From NCBI GenBank assembly GCA_000949895.1, contig JWIT01000002.1:1-64000 (forward strand): 64,000 bases of DNA. The letters are read 5' to 3'. Below the pieces are notes generated by a model. That model searched no databases. It saw only the letters and a program-made list of their open reading frames with translations, and was not told the origin of the DNA. A program made the translations under genes and the position numbers. Positions 11,008 through 19,592 of the stretch are shown here, piece after piece. Source of the DNA: Agrobacterium arsenijevicii (lineage in GTDB: Bacteria > Pseudomonadota > Alphaproteobacteria > Rhizobiales > Rhizobiaceae). Every line of letters starts with the position of its first letter. The stretch's first letter is position 1.

Positions 11008-11045
11008 GCATCGGATTTTTATCTCTGTTTGAAAAGGGTAACGTC

Positions 11046-11597
11046 ATGCGCGCCTCCCTGGGTTTGTCGCTTGGAACATTCGTCAGGATCATTGCAGATG
11101 TCGCCGCAGGGGCAGCTTGCTTTGGGATACTGGTCGTCGTCTTGCTGCAGGTTATCGGACGACTGACCGGTCATCCATTACCCTGGACAGAGGAGGCGAC
11201 CCGCTTCCTCTTTATCTGGATGGTGTTTCTGGGCTTGGCCGCCGGCTTTCGAACGGTCGAAAGCGCCCGCGTCGTAGTTTTTCTCGTCATGGGCCGGCGC
11301 CTGTTCCAGCATCTGGCGGTACCGATCTATGTGGCTTCGTCGGTCTTCTTTTTCGGTTTGATGGGCTGGACGGGTCTGACATTGGTTCGCCAGCAGATCA
11401 TGATGACCGAGACAGCTGCAACCCTCCCCATTCCAATGTGGTTGATCGGCATGGTGATGCCTGTTTCCGCCGTCATCGCGGTCCTTGCTATCGTCGAATC
11501 GCTGCGTAGCCGCCGGGATTTGATCGCGCTTCCCGAACTCGGTTTGCCGGAGGGCGAAATCGCCCATGCCGACATTTCCATCACTGCGAGGCATTAA
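11046..11597 (+). CDS. TRAP transporter small membrane subunit, DctQ family
   Basis: 183-residue integral membrane protein with four predicted helices: about residues 15-40, 55-75, 90-112 and 135-155. The PWTEEATRFLFIWMVFLGLAAG segment, here with key words WTEEATRFLF and VFLGLAAG, is the DctQ signature. It supports the large permease DctM in Na+-driven uptake. The gene is two bases from dctM. The terminal hydrophilic tail (about 25 residues) has no recognised feature. Confidence 0.92.
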   Translation: MRASLGLSLGTFVRIIADVAAGAACFGILVVVLLQVIGRLTGHPLPWTEEATRFLFIWMVFLGLAAGFRTVESARVVVFLVMGRRLFQHLAVPIYVASSVFFFGLMGWTGLTLVRQQIMMTETAATLPIPMWLIGMVMPVSAVIAVLAIVESLRSRRDLIALPELGLPEGEIAHADISITARH

Positions 11598-11599
11598 TT

Positions 11600-12880
11600 A
11601 TGTCGGTATTTCTTCTCGTTGCTTTTTTCGGATTGAGCATGCTTGGCATCCCTCTTGCCGTCGCTCTGGCGTTGGCGAGCGTTGTCACACTCTGGCTCTT
11701 CACGTCAATGCCTATGGACCTCATGGCCCAGACCATGTTTTCGTCCATGAACTCATTCCTGCTGGTCGCGGTGCCGCTGTTCATTCTCGTTGGAACTGTT
11801 ATGGAACGAGGGCGGGTAGCGGAGAGGATCTTCGATTTCGCGGAGGCGATCGTCGGCTGGCTCCCTGGCGGACTTGGCCATGTGAATGTCATCTCGTCCG
11901 TCATCTTTTCCGGTGTATCGGGTTCGTCGGTGGCCGATATCGCGTCCGTTGGTGCAATCGAGATCAAGGCGATGGAACGGCACGGGTTTCCGAAAGGTTA
12001 CGCCGTTGGCATGACGCTTTGCACGTCGACCCTGTCTTCCATCATTCCGCCGTCGATCCTTGTTGTCATCGCTGGCTCGATCGCCAACGTGTCGATCGGA
12101 ACGCTTTTGGTCGCAGGCCTGGTACCCGGCCTGTTCATCGCCTTCGCTTTCCTCGTTTTCAATCACTTTTATTCTGTCTATTACGGCTATAACCCGCCAT
12201 CACCGTTCAGCATGCGCATGGTCGTTGTCACAGGCCTGCGTGCCGTCTTGCCGATGTTGACGCCTTTGATCCTGATCGTGGGGATCGCCAGCGGGCTGTT
12301 CACGCCAACGGAAGCGGCCGCCATCGCCGTGGTGTATGTCGCGATCCTCGGTATCCTCGTTTATCGAACGCTTCCGGTCAGCGAACTGCCGGAAATCCTT
12401 ATCTCGACGGCGCGTATCTCGGGTACGATCCTCTTCATCGCGGCCACGTCGCAAATCGCCGCCTGGGTGTTCACCTATGATGGATTACCGGAAAAGGTTG
12501 CCGAAGCTTTCCAGGCAATGCATCTCGGCCCGATGACGGGAATGCTTGTGATCTTTGTCTTCCTGCTGGTCATCGGCATCTTCATGGAGGCTATCCCCGC
12601 CATGTTCATCCTGATCCCGGTGCTGATGCCACCGGTGCAGGCGATTGGCATCGATCCCATTCACTTTCTTATTGTCACCGTCATGACGCTTACCCTTGGC
12701 CTTGTGACGCCGCCCGTCGGGGTCTGCCTGTTTGCGGCCGCCCAGGTTGCCAACATGAAGGTCGAAGATGTCATACGGGGATCGCTAGCGCCGATGACAG
12801 TGCTGACACTTGCCATCTTCGCGCTGGTTCTCTTTCCCATCCTGACGCTTGGGCCCATCCGGCTGTTGGGAATGTATTAG
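11600..12880 (+). CDS. TRAP transporter large membrane subunit, DctM family
   Basis: 426 residues with about 12 hydrophobic segments and the DctM features MNSFLLVAVPLFILVGTVME, GGLGHVNVISSVIFSGVSGSSVAD (the elevator-domain SGSS motif), IPPSILVVIAGS, FTPTEAAAIAVVY and a late VTPPVGVCLF. This is the translocating subunit, acting with DctQ and the receptor upstream. It ends eight bases before the stop of the convergent LysR gene, and no clear bidirectional hairpin separates them. Confidence 0.94.
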   Translation: MSVFLLVAFFGLSMLGIPLAVALALASVVTLWLFTSMPMDLMAQTMFSSMNSFLLVAVPLFILVGTVMERGRVAERIFDFAEAIVGWLPGGLGHVNVISSVIFSGVSGSSVADIASVGAIEIKAMERHGFPKGYAVGMTLCTSTLSSIIPPSILVVIAGSIANVSIGTLLVAGLVPGLFIAFAFLVFNHFYSVYYGYNPPSPFSMRMVVVTGLRAVLPMLTPLILIVGIASGLFTPTEAAAIAVVYVAILGILVYRTLPVSELPEILISTARISGTILFIAATSQIAAWVFTYDGLPEKVAEAFQAMHLGPMTGMLVIFVFLLVIGIFMEAIPAMFILIPVLMPPVQAIGIDPIHFLIVTVMTLTLGLVTPPVGVCLFAAAQVANMKVEDVIRGSLAPMTVLTLAIFALVLFPILTLGPIRLLGMY

Positions 12881-12888
12881 GCTGAACG

Positions 12889-13800
12889 TCAGTCCAGCAG
12901 GCAGCCTGAAGGATGGGCTGCCTGCCATTCGGCACGTTCAAGTCGCAGCCAGTCCAGGAATACACGAACCTTTTTTTGTCGTAGGTGATCACGCGGGCAG
13001 ACAATCCACTGAGTAACCAACTCGACGCGAGGCGGCGCAATCACAGGGCAGACAAGCCGACCGTTTTTCAGCTCGTCGCCCATCATGAGACTGCTTTCCA
13101 GTGCGATGCCCATACCCCTGACTGCAGCGTCGATCGCCATATGGCTGCGGTCGAAAAGTACCCGCTGCCATCGCTGCTGTGTCGAGATACCCGCCAGCGG
13201 AAACCAACTGTTCCATTGGGCCTGCGATTTTGCGGAATGGATCAGCCGATGATGAAGCAGATCCGCCGCAGCCATGCTTCCGGTCGCGGCATAGTCGGGT
13301 GAACAAACAGGGTAGAACCGTTCATCGGCCACGGCTTCGACGAAGAGGCCGGGCCACCGACCATCACCATGCCTTATCTCGATGTCGACCAGTTCCTGAC
13401 TGAAGTCCGTTGGCTCGTTGGTGCCATCAAGCCTGAGTTCGAGATCGGGATGTTGGTTGAGGAGATTTCCCAGCCGAGGCAGGAGCCACTTGTTGGAGAA
13501 GGTAGGAGTCGCGCGAACAGTCAGAGTCGTGACCGAGCGAAATCCACGGATTGTGCCTGTCGCCTCCTCGATACCCTCAATTCTGTCGGCAATCATCGAA
13601 AAATAGCGTTCACCAGCTTCGGTCAAAGCAACTCCGCGCCCGGCCTTGGTCAGAAGCGTGACACCTAGCTGCACTTCCAGCACTTGGATCTGTTGGCTGA
13701 CGGCCGATGGTGTTACACCCAGCTCCGCCGCGGCGCGGGCTATACTTCCCGCACGTGCTGCGGAATGAAACACCAGAATTGCCTTGATCGGGATTTGCAT
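12889..13800 (-). CDS. LysR-family transcriptional regulator (GcvA-like subgroup)
   Basis: 303 residues. The N-terminal winged helix-turn-helix (IKAILVFHSAARAGSIARAAAELGVTPSAVSQQIQVLE, abbreviated AAELGVTPSAVSQQI) is typical, followed by a periplasmic-binding-like effector domain. The GcvA-like subgroup is suggested by the sequence around LTEAGERYFSMIADRI. The gene runs tail-to-tail with the TRAP operon, an unusual place for its regulator, so control of that operon is only a guess. ATG at 13800 is preferred over TTG 13836 because AGGA lies five bases upstream. Confidence 0.9.
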   Translation of the reverse strand: MQIPIKAILVFHSAARAGSIARAAAELGVTPSAVSQQIQVLEVQLGVTLLTKAGRGVALTEAGERYFSMIADRIEGIEEATGTIRGFRSVTTLTVRATPTFSNKWLLPRLGNLLNQHPDLELRLDGTNEPTDFSQELVDIEIRHGDGRWPGLFVEAVADERFYPVCSPDYAATGSMAAADLLHHRLIHSAKSQAQWNSWFPLAGISTQQRWQRVLFDRSHMAIDAAVRGMGIALESSLMMGDELKNGRLVCPVIAPPRVELVTQWIVCPRDHLRQKKVRVFLDWLRLERAEWQAAHPSGCLLD

Positions 13801-14549
13801 TTCTATCCTGTCTGCTCTCTGCAGAATATAAGTCAATGCCCGAGATCGTAAGCTGAACGGATGATCATCAGGCGAAAACGCATTGCTGGGTTGCAGTCGC
13901 AGAGCCTACTATGCAGGGACTTGTTGGTCTATTTGTATGCTGGCAACTTCAGATCGCAAGGCATATCAATGAACATCCATTCAAATCTTAACCGCTGGGT
14001 CGGAGCGCAGAAAGTTTGGCAGGCGTTCGTCTCTGGCCGGACGCGGGAAGCGAAGCGGATGCTTATGCAGGTCGCCCGGACCTCGGGCGAAGGCTGACGC
14101 CTCATAGTCGAGGTGTTTGCTTCTGTAGCTCCTAATTAAACGGACGTTGACCTCGATACCTGCAAGGTCTTCAAGGGGATACTGGAAGACGGCAATTCGC
14201 CTGACGATTGGGCCGCGCTCCATAAGGTGGCGTTGGAGCAGGTTGCGGTTGATCGGCTGGAAAAAGCCTCGCCCCCAAATTCGTGACCGTCCATTGCGTT
14301 CTTGCCGTCTGTGTAGGCAAATTGCTGGACTGATTGGAAGGAATGCTCCAGCAAGCACTCCTTCCGCAATAGATGGCCTGACGCTGGCCGTGCCATAGGT
14401 GGCGATCTCCGCCAGAAGCCCGGGGATGTGTCGGTCCTCAGTCAAACCTCTTCCACCCAGCCGTGCTTCCTCAAGCCGTCGAGAGCAAGCGCCACACTGC
14501 ACTTCGCTTAAGCCAGATCGACAGGCTGTGCAGTAGCGACGCCCGCAAA
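13801..14549. other. Sparse region with small open frames only
   Basis: About 750 bases between the LysR gene and the cold-shock gene. Besides the small frame at 13969-14097, a plus-strand frame at 14140-14286 reads like part of a real protein (TDVDLDTCKVFKGILEDG, then DDWAALHKVALEQVAVDRL) but begins directly after a stop codon and has no start. It may be a gene remnant. Nothing else is recognised. Confidence 0.4.
13969..14097 (+). CDS. Possible small basic protein (42 residues), unknown
   Basis: A short frame beginning MNIHSNLNRWVGAQKVW and ending QVARTSGEG, rich in Arg and Lys, predicted mostly helical. AAGG at 13958-13961 lies seven bases before the ATG. No family is recognised. It could be a genuine small protein or chance. 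It lies in a low-density region beside what may be a gene remnant, which lowers confidence. Confidence 0.3.
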   Translation: MNIHSNLNRWVGAQKVWQAFVSGRTREAKRMLMQVARTSGEG

Positions 14550-14753
14550 TTACAGGACCGAGACATTCTCCGCCTTGGACTTCCCGGTCTTTCTATCCTG
14601 TCCAACTTCGAAGCTAACCTTGTCACCTTCACGAAGCGAATCGCCGCGTTGCAGGGCAGAGACATGGACAAAGACGTCCTGTCCGCCATTTTCAGGCGTA
14701 ATGAAGCCGAAGCCTTTATCATCGTTGAAGAATTTAACCGTTCCGGTTGCCAT
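14550..14753 (-). CDS. Cold-shock domain protein, CspA family
   Basis: 67-residue single-stranded nucleic-acid chaperone with a complete cold-shock domain. [18 protein letters not shown] contains RNP1 (KGFGFI), and DVFVHVSAL is RNP2. RNP motifs and length match the family; the sequence ends AENVSVL. It unwinds RNA structure to aid transcription and translation in stress or cold. It is monocistronic. The roughly 270 bases upstream (to 15025) hold no other gene and may include a long 5' untranslated leader, as is common for this family, but no specific thermosensor fold could be traced. Confidence 0.96.
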   Translation of the reverse strand: MATGTVKFFNDDKGFGFITPENGGQDVFVHVSALQRGDSLREGDKVSFEVGQDRKTGKSKAENVSVL

Positions 14754-15025
14754 GGAATTCCGTTCCTACGTCTTGTGCTAAGATTACGAAGCGGAAACTA
14801 CAATGAGAACTGGATCGCATCAACCTAACCTTTTGAGAAGGTACGTCGGCTCAGCGATCATCGACTACTGTAGCAGCATGAGTTATCTTCGGAGTGTTGA
14901 AGCTCTCAAAAAATCAGGGGCGGCAGGAAGATCCGGTGCTACCCGGATTCGTTTCTTACCGTGCGCCGTGGTTGCCGGTACACACTGGCGCAAGTATCCG
15001 GCGCTTCTGGTGCGCATCCAGGGCT

Positions 15026-15520
15026 TCAGGCGATCGGTGTCAGGTCTTTTTGAAAGCAATGGGTTAGAACTATGAATTTTCTGCCCACACCGTCTGGAAC
15101 CCAAAGAGCATCTTCAAAAGAGTGTGACAGGCTCCACCCTTCCCGCTGATAGAACCGTTCAGCTCGGATGTTTCCGGCCGTGCAGAGGAGTTCGGCTTTT
15201 GATATACCTTCATCACGCAAGAGATGTTCCGCGAATGAGAGCAAGGCGTGAGCCACCCCGGTCCCGCGATTATGCTTGCCAATATATAATTTGACGACCT
15301 CCGCTCCTTTGATGGAGACAAACCCTAGCAATTCCGCATCATTTGTCGCGACGTAGAATGCATCTTGCGCGCCCTTCAGCCAGAGCGCGAAGTGATCTTT
15401 GGTCCGAAAGGCTAGCACCTCTGAAGGTACGAGCGCAGCATGAGCATCGTGCCATCCTTGATGCCAGAGCCGGACGATCTTTTCGTGATCGGCGGTTTCT
15501 GCTCGCCGGATTTCAATCAT
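15026..15520 (-). CDS. GNAT-family N-acetyltransferase
   Basis: 164 residues. IEIRRAETADHEKIVRLW at the start, then VVKLYIGKHNRGTGVAHALLSFAE contains the acetyl-CoA pyrophosphate-binding motif A (here RGTGVA in place of the usual Q/RxxGxG/A). AGNIRAERFYQREGWS is the motif B tyrosine region. The acceptor is unknown; GNAT proteins modify amines on small molecules, antibiotics or proteins. GGGAGC is six bases upstream of ATG 15520. It is not clearly in an operon: 272 bases separate it from the cold-shock gene downstream. Confidence 0.88.
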   Translation of the reverse strand: MIEIRRAETADHEKIVRLWHQGWHDAHAALVPSEVLAFRTKDHFALWLKGAQDAFYVATNDAELLGFVSIKGAEVVKLYIGKHNRGTGVAHALLSFAEHLLRDEGISKAELLCTAGNIRAERFYQREGWSLSHSFEDALWVPDGVGRKFIVLTHCFQKDLTPIA

Positions 15521-15598
15521 GCTTTGCTCCCACTGATTTTTGAGACAAAAATTCTCCTGAAAACTCAGTGCCGGCGAATTTGTAATGGAGATCGAGGA

Positions 15599-17101
15599 TT
15601 ATGGCGCCAACCGCACGATGATCGTGGCCTCGGAAGACGACAATTTCCGCTCGACGACCAGAGCTTGTGCTGAATCAAGGCCGTTGATGGTGACGCTGCC
15701 GCCCATAATCTGCTCTCTCACGACCGGCTCGAAGATGACTTCTCCATCAACCAGCAACTGGGTCTTTTGCCCGAGAGCCGCGCGCGTGAAATCCTCGAAG
15801 GTCTTGGCGCTTTCCGGTGTCAGCGCAATTTCCACCGCAGGTCCGACAGCGGGATCGACCGAGGTGTTCACCTTTGCGACCTTGAGCGAAACCGGTGCAA
15901 TGTCCCCGCCGCTGTCGGCAGAGGTTTTGCCACCATCATTCTGATTGGGAGAGGCGGCGGTATTGGCATCGGTCTTCGGGCGGTACTGGTCCAGATCGAT
16001 CGAAGCTTGCGTATTGTTTTCGGGTAACGACTCAACGCGTTGGCCAGACAGGGTCTCGGCAGTCCATGCATGCGGCGCAGGCAGGACCGGTGGCTGATCC
16101 TCTTGCCAGATATGCACGGCCACGGTGACCTTCATACCGCCAACACTTGCGACCGTGTTTTCCAGCACTTCGATTGTTGAGCCGTCACGTGTTGAATTCA
16201 CATAGGTCACAGTCCGCGACTTGCCGGCGTTTCTGGCCTGCGCTAGTTGCGCATCGGTCAGTTGCTTCGCCCGGTCTGCGAAGCTTGCGATCATGCCATC
16301 GATCGAAGATTGCTGGGATTGCAGCAGGGCAACCGGATCGTAGGTTACCTTCGCGCTGAATGTGGCTGTTTGCCGGGCCTTGTCGGCGGCTTCGAGTTTC
16401 CAGACGGTGCTTGTCGGAACGAGTATCCCCTTCAGTTCTTCGCTTCCCGCAACCGTCCATTCCTGCCCGATATCTGTCGTGAAAGCTTCGGAAGATTGCC
16501 CAAGCGCAAGGATCATGCTTTCCGGCGCAAGCACGTCGATAACGACAAGAGGATTACCTTTAACGGTCTGGAGCATGCGAGAGGCCGTGTTATCTGACGC
16601 GGACGTGGACAGAAGCATTTCCATATTGGCAATGATCTGATCGGCGCCGACAAGCTCCGTCGGAGCACCGCTCAGATCTGCGTCGAATTCCAGCTCCTCA
16701 ACACCATAAGCGGCGAGCGAATTGCGAAACATGGCGTTCATCGAATAGGAATCCGCAGCGCCTGTCGCGTCCGGAGGAGGGTCCGCGGAAAGCCTCCATT
16801 TCATCCGCATCCCCTCGTCGTTTCGCGACAGGACCGTTGCCGATTGACGGAAATCGCCACGCATGACAACGGACGATGCTTCCGGTCTGTCGAACCAAAG
16901 CGACATGTCGGTCTCGGTCGTCTTTTGGACGCGATAATGACGCTCAGCCCTGATGGCAGGTTCATAAGGTGGAACGGTCACGCTCTCCGCCGCCTGGGCC
17001 GCGCGGACTGCCATCGTTGCCTGGAATATCAGCCCGGCAGCGAGAAAGAGGGGAGGGACCAGACCGATGTTACGGCGCGTTGCGTTCGTGCGAATTTGCA
17101 T
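15599..17101 (-). CDS. Exported protein of unknown function (about 500 residues)
   Basis: A cleavable signal peptide is predicted: basic start MQIRTNATRRN, hydrophobic core LVPPLFLAAGLIF, cleavage near AAQA-AES. The mature part appears soluble and mostly beta, with a central helical stretch (SSIDGMIASFADRAKQLTDAQLAQARNA) and a low-complexity linker rich in Asn, Thr and Asp (around residues 380-400) before a C-terminal region with VDPAVGPAVEIALTPESAKTFEDFTRA. No catalytic motif or family was recognised. The C-terminal region suggests a compact SecD-like or periplasmic domain but this is weak. Upstream in-frame starts at 17146 and 17182 exist; 17101 places the signal peptide at the terminus and has GGAGGG just before it. 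Confidence 0.75.
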   Translation of the reverse strand: MQIRTNATRRNIGLVPPLFLAAGLIFQATMAVRAAQAAESVTVPPYEPAIRAERHYRVQKTTETDMSLWFDRPEASSVVMRGDFRQSATVLSRNDEGMRMKWRLSADPPPDATGAADSYSMNAMFRNSLAAYGVEELEFDADLSGAPTELVGADQIIANMEMLLSTSASDNTASRMLQTVKGNPLVVIDVLAPESMILALGQSSEAFTTDIGQEWTVAGSEELKGILVPTSTVWKLEAADKARQTATFSAKVTYDPVALLQSQQSSIDGMIASFADRAKQLTDAQLAQARNAGKSRTVTYVNSTRDGSTIEVLENTVASVGGMKVTVAVHIWQEDQPPVLPAPHAWTAETLSGQRVESLPENNTQASIDLDQYRPKTDANTAASPNQNDGGKTSADSGGDIAPVSLKVAKVNTSVDPAVGPAVEIALTPESAKTFEDFTRAALGQKTQLLVDGEVIFEPVVREQIMGGSVTINGLDSAQALVVERKLSSSEATIIVRLAP

Positions 17102-17194
17102 GTCCCTCCGATGACGGCTTTCCAACACCTGACACGTTGATTTCATACTGTCTATTCCGAGTTCAACGCCACCCGCCTCCAATAAACAGTGATT

Positions 17195-17677
17195 TTAATC
17201 ATTGAATTCTGTCTTGCGCTGCGATTCCGCGATCATTGCACCCAGGCGGTGTTGCAGCACGGGCGGCTCAAATTCCATCCGCACGTAGCCGAGGGCGTAG
17301 CACATTGCGGGAGCGAACGGCATCCAGGCTCTCAAAAGATCGAGCAGCTCATCGGACATCATGTTCTCCAAGGGGTCGACACCCAATTGGCCGAGAGCCC
17401 GTTCGTGATCGGGCATCTTTGCTCGCGTGATAATGGCGAGGGTACGTTTTAACGCTAAATCTCTTGGCTCGTGATGCAGGTTCGTTGACCACCACCATGC
17501 ATCAACGTCGGCAAGATATGCGGCAATATAGGTTTCCGCAGTCATCGCCGGCTCGCCTAAAGCAGCCATATCCGGAACCCATGAGGTATCCGATGCAATT
17601 TCGGATGGTGAAAATATGCCGAGAGGTGGCGTGTCGGCGCGGTGTGTCTTCAGACCCGGTTTGCGATGGCGTGTCAT
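17195..17677 (-). CDS. Conserved-looking hypothetical protein (about 160 residues)
   Basis: Lies 13 bases after the ABC ATPase stop, as the last gene of the sugar transporter operon. The core ETYIAAYLADVDAWWW, then LALKRTLAIITRAK and LGQLGVDPLENMM followed by ELLDLLR, is helical and resembles small cytoplasmic proteins in which an LGxxPLE motif is central (DUF6869-like; tentative). No signal peptide, metal site or enzyme motif is visible. The start is uncertain, because 17719 is also in frame. Its place suggests a role linked to the sugar system, but the gene may simply share the transcript. Confidence 0.65.
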   Translation of the reverse strand: MTRHRKPGLKTHRADTPPLGIFSPSEIASDTSWVPDMAALGEPAMTAETYIAAYLADVDAWWWSTNLHHEPRDLALKRTLAIITRAKMPDHERALGQLGVDPLENMMSDELLDLLRAWMPFAPAMCYALGYVRMEFEPPVLQHRLGAMIAESQRKTEFND

Positions 17678-17690
17678 GGCGAGCGGTCCG

Positions 17691-18734
17691 CTAGTTGAGG
17701 CGTTGACTTGTCCTCGCATCGAACAGGTGGATCGATGCCATATCCGGTTGAACCTGGATGGTCGCGCCCGGCTGCGCTTGTACGCGCTCGCGGAAAACAC
17801 CGATGATCTGGTGATGGCCGATCATCATCGTGACCTGCGTTTCCGACCCCATCGGCTCCACCAATAAAACGGTCGCGGTAAGGCCATGTGTGACCAGTTC
17901 GAAATGTTCCGGGCGGATGCCGTATATCGCTTCGCCTGTGACAGGACCGGGCGGGAGGGGCAAAACGACGCCGTCAGCCTCGAAACCATCGGCGGTAAGT
18001 CGTCCCTTGATGAAATTCATCGCCGGGGAACCGATGAAGCCAGCGACGAAGGGATTGGCGGGACGGTCATAAAGCTCGAGCGGTGCTCCGCATTGTTCGA
18101 CCCGTCCGGCATTCATCACCACGATCTTGTCGGCCATGGTCATGGCTTCCACCTGGTCATGCGTGACATAAACGGTCGTGACCCCCAGACGCTGATGCAA
18201 CCCCTTGATTTCACCGCGCATCACCACGCGCAACTTGGCATCGAGATTGCTGAGCGGTTCGTCGAACAGAAAAACCTGAGGATTGCGGACGATTGCGCGG
18301 CCCATGGCGACACGCTGCCGTTGCCCACCGGAAAGCTGGCGGGGGAACCGTTCGAGCAATGGCGTCAGCCCCAATATCTCCGCTGCCCACTTTACCCGCT
18401 CGGCGATCTCGGCCTTGCTGCCGCCGCGATGCTCGAGCGAAAATGCCATGTTTCTGGCTACGCTCATGTGCGGATAAAGCGCGTAGTTCTGGAAGACCAT
18501 GGCGATGTCGCGGTCTTTCGGTTCGATCTCGTTGACGACACGGCTGCTGATCGAGATATCGCCGCTGGTAACGGTCTCAAGGCCTGCGATCATCCGCAGC
18601 AGGGTGGATTTGCCGCAGCCCGAAGGGCCGACGAGTACAACGAATTCGCCATCGGCAATATCGATATCGACACCATGGATGGTGGCGAGTGCGCCATAGC
18701 TTTTCTTGACGGATTTAAGGGTAACGGGTGCCAT
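17691..18734 (-). CDS. Carbohydrate ABC transporter ATP-binding protein (UgpC/MalK type)
   Basis: 347 residues. Walker [13 protein letters not shown] near residue 38, Q-loop [14 protein letters not shown], signature [17 protein letters not shown], Walker [17 protein letters not shown] and the H-loop [15 protein letters not shown] define the nucleotide-binding domain. The C-terminal third (from about residue 235) is the OB-fold regulatory domain of the MalK group, including YGIRPEHF. It powers the two permeases encoded just upstream. 15 bases separate it from the second permease gene. Confidence 0.95.
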   Translation of the reverse strand: MAPVTLKSVKKSYGALATIHGVDIDIADGEFVVLVGPSGCGKSTLLRMIAGLETVTSGDISISSRVVNEIEPKDRDIAMVFQNYALYPHMSVARNMAFSLEHRGGSKAEIAERVKWAAEILGLTPLLERFPRQLSGGQRQRVAMGRAIVRNPQVFLFDEPLSNLDAKLRVVMRGEIKGLHQRLGVTTVYVTHDQVEAMTMADKIVVMNAGRVEQCGAPLELYDRPANPFVAGFIGSPAMNFIKGRLTADGFEADGVVLPLPPGPVTGEAIYGIRPEHFELVTHGLTATVLLVEPMGSETQVTMMIGHHQIIGVFRERVQAQPGATIQVQPDMASIHLFDARTSQRLN

Positions 18735-18749
18735 GGGTCAGCCTTTCGA

Positions 18750-19592
18750 TTAGCCTTTAAGCCCGGTATGGGCGAGGCCTTCGACGAATTGTTTCTGCGC
18801 AACGATGAAGACGACGAGTACGGGGATGGCGGTCATCGTTGCGGCGGCAAGCTGGATGTTCCACATCGGTCCGCCATAGGCGTCGGTAAATTGTGTCAAT
18901 GCCTGGGGCAGCGTGAACTTGTCGGGGCTGGAAAGAAAGACGATGGGTTCGAGATAAAGGTTCCAGCTGCCGAGAAATGTGAAGATCGCAACGGCGGCCA
19001 GCGCCGGACGGGCAAGCGGCAGGGCGATGGTCCAGAATATCTTGAACCGGCCGAGGCCATCGACCCGGGCGGCTTCCTCCAGTTCCACGGGCAGGGAGAT
19101 GAAGAACTGGCGCATGATGAAGGTGGCGAAGACCGCCGGTGCGCCGAAGATCGGTACCAGGATCAGCGGCCAGTGCGTGTTGATCATGCCCCATCTGAGA
19201 AACATCCGGAACAGCGGAACCAGCGTCACTTCGGACGGGATCAGCAATCCCACCAGCACCACCATGAAGATGGCGTTGGCGAAGGGGAACCTGATGCGCG
19301 CGAAGGCATATCCGGCCATTGACGCCACTGCCATGGTGCCGATGGTGACGATTGCGGCGATATAGGCGGAGTTCCAGTATTGCAGCGCGAAGGGCTGTAT
19401 TCTGAAGACCTCGGAATAGGACGAAAAATCGAAGGCCCGCGGCCAGATATCAGGCGGAAAGGCAAATATCTGGCTGACAGGTTTGACGGACGACGTGACC
19501 ATCCACCAGGTCGGAAAGACAAAGGGGACAAGCAGCACGCAGAGTATGAAATAGATCAGCGTCTGCGCGCGTGGGCTGAGTTCAGTTTTCAT
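18750..19592 (-). CDS. Carbohydrate ABC transporter permease (MalG/UgpE type)
   Basis: About 280 residues and six membrane helices, the first at residues about 10-32. The EAA loop reads LEEAARVDGLGRFKIFWTIALPLARPALA, with the MalG-type hallmark EEAARVDG. The C-terminus ends FVEGLAHTGLKG, the usual end of this family. The start at 19592 (MKTELSPR) overlaps the previous permease by 11 bases; the longer frame to 19679 lies inside that gene. It forms the pore together with its partner. Confidence 0.94.
   Translation of the reverse strand: MKTELSPRAQTLIYFILCVLLVPFVFPTWWMVTSSVKPVSQIFAFPPDIWPRAFDFSSYSEVFRIQPFALQYWNSAYIAAIVTIGTMAVASMAGYAFARIRFPFANAIFMVVLVGLLIPSEVTLVPLFRMFLRWGMINTHWPLILVPIFGAPAVFATFIMRQFFISLPVELEEAARVDGLGRFKIFWTIALPLARPALAAVAIFTFLGSWNLYLEPIVFLSSPDKFTLPQALTQFTDAYGGPMWNIQLAAATMTAIPVLVVFIVAQKQFVEGLAHTGLKG

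Noticed and set aside
17886..19322. A 478-residue plus-strand frame across the sugar ABC ATPase and permease genes
   Set aside because: The minus-strand ABC genes show complete motifs; this frame is low-complexity and an antisense shadow.
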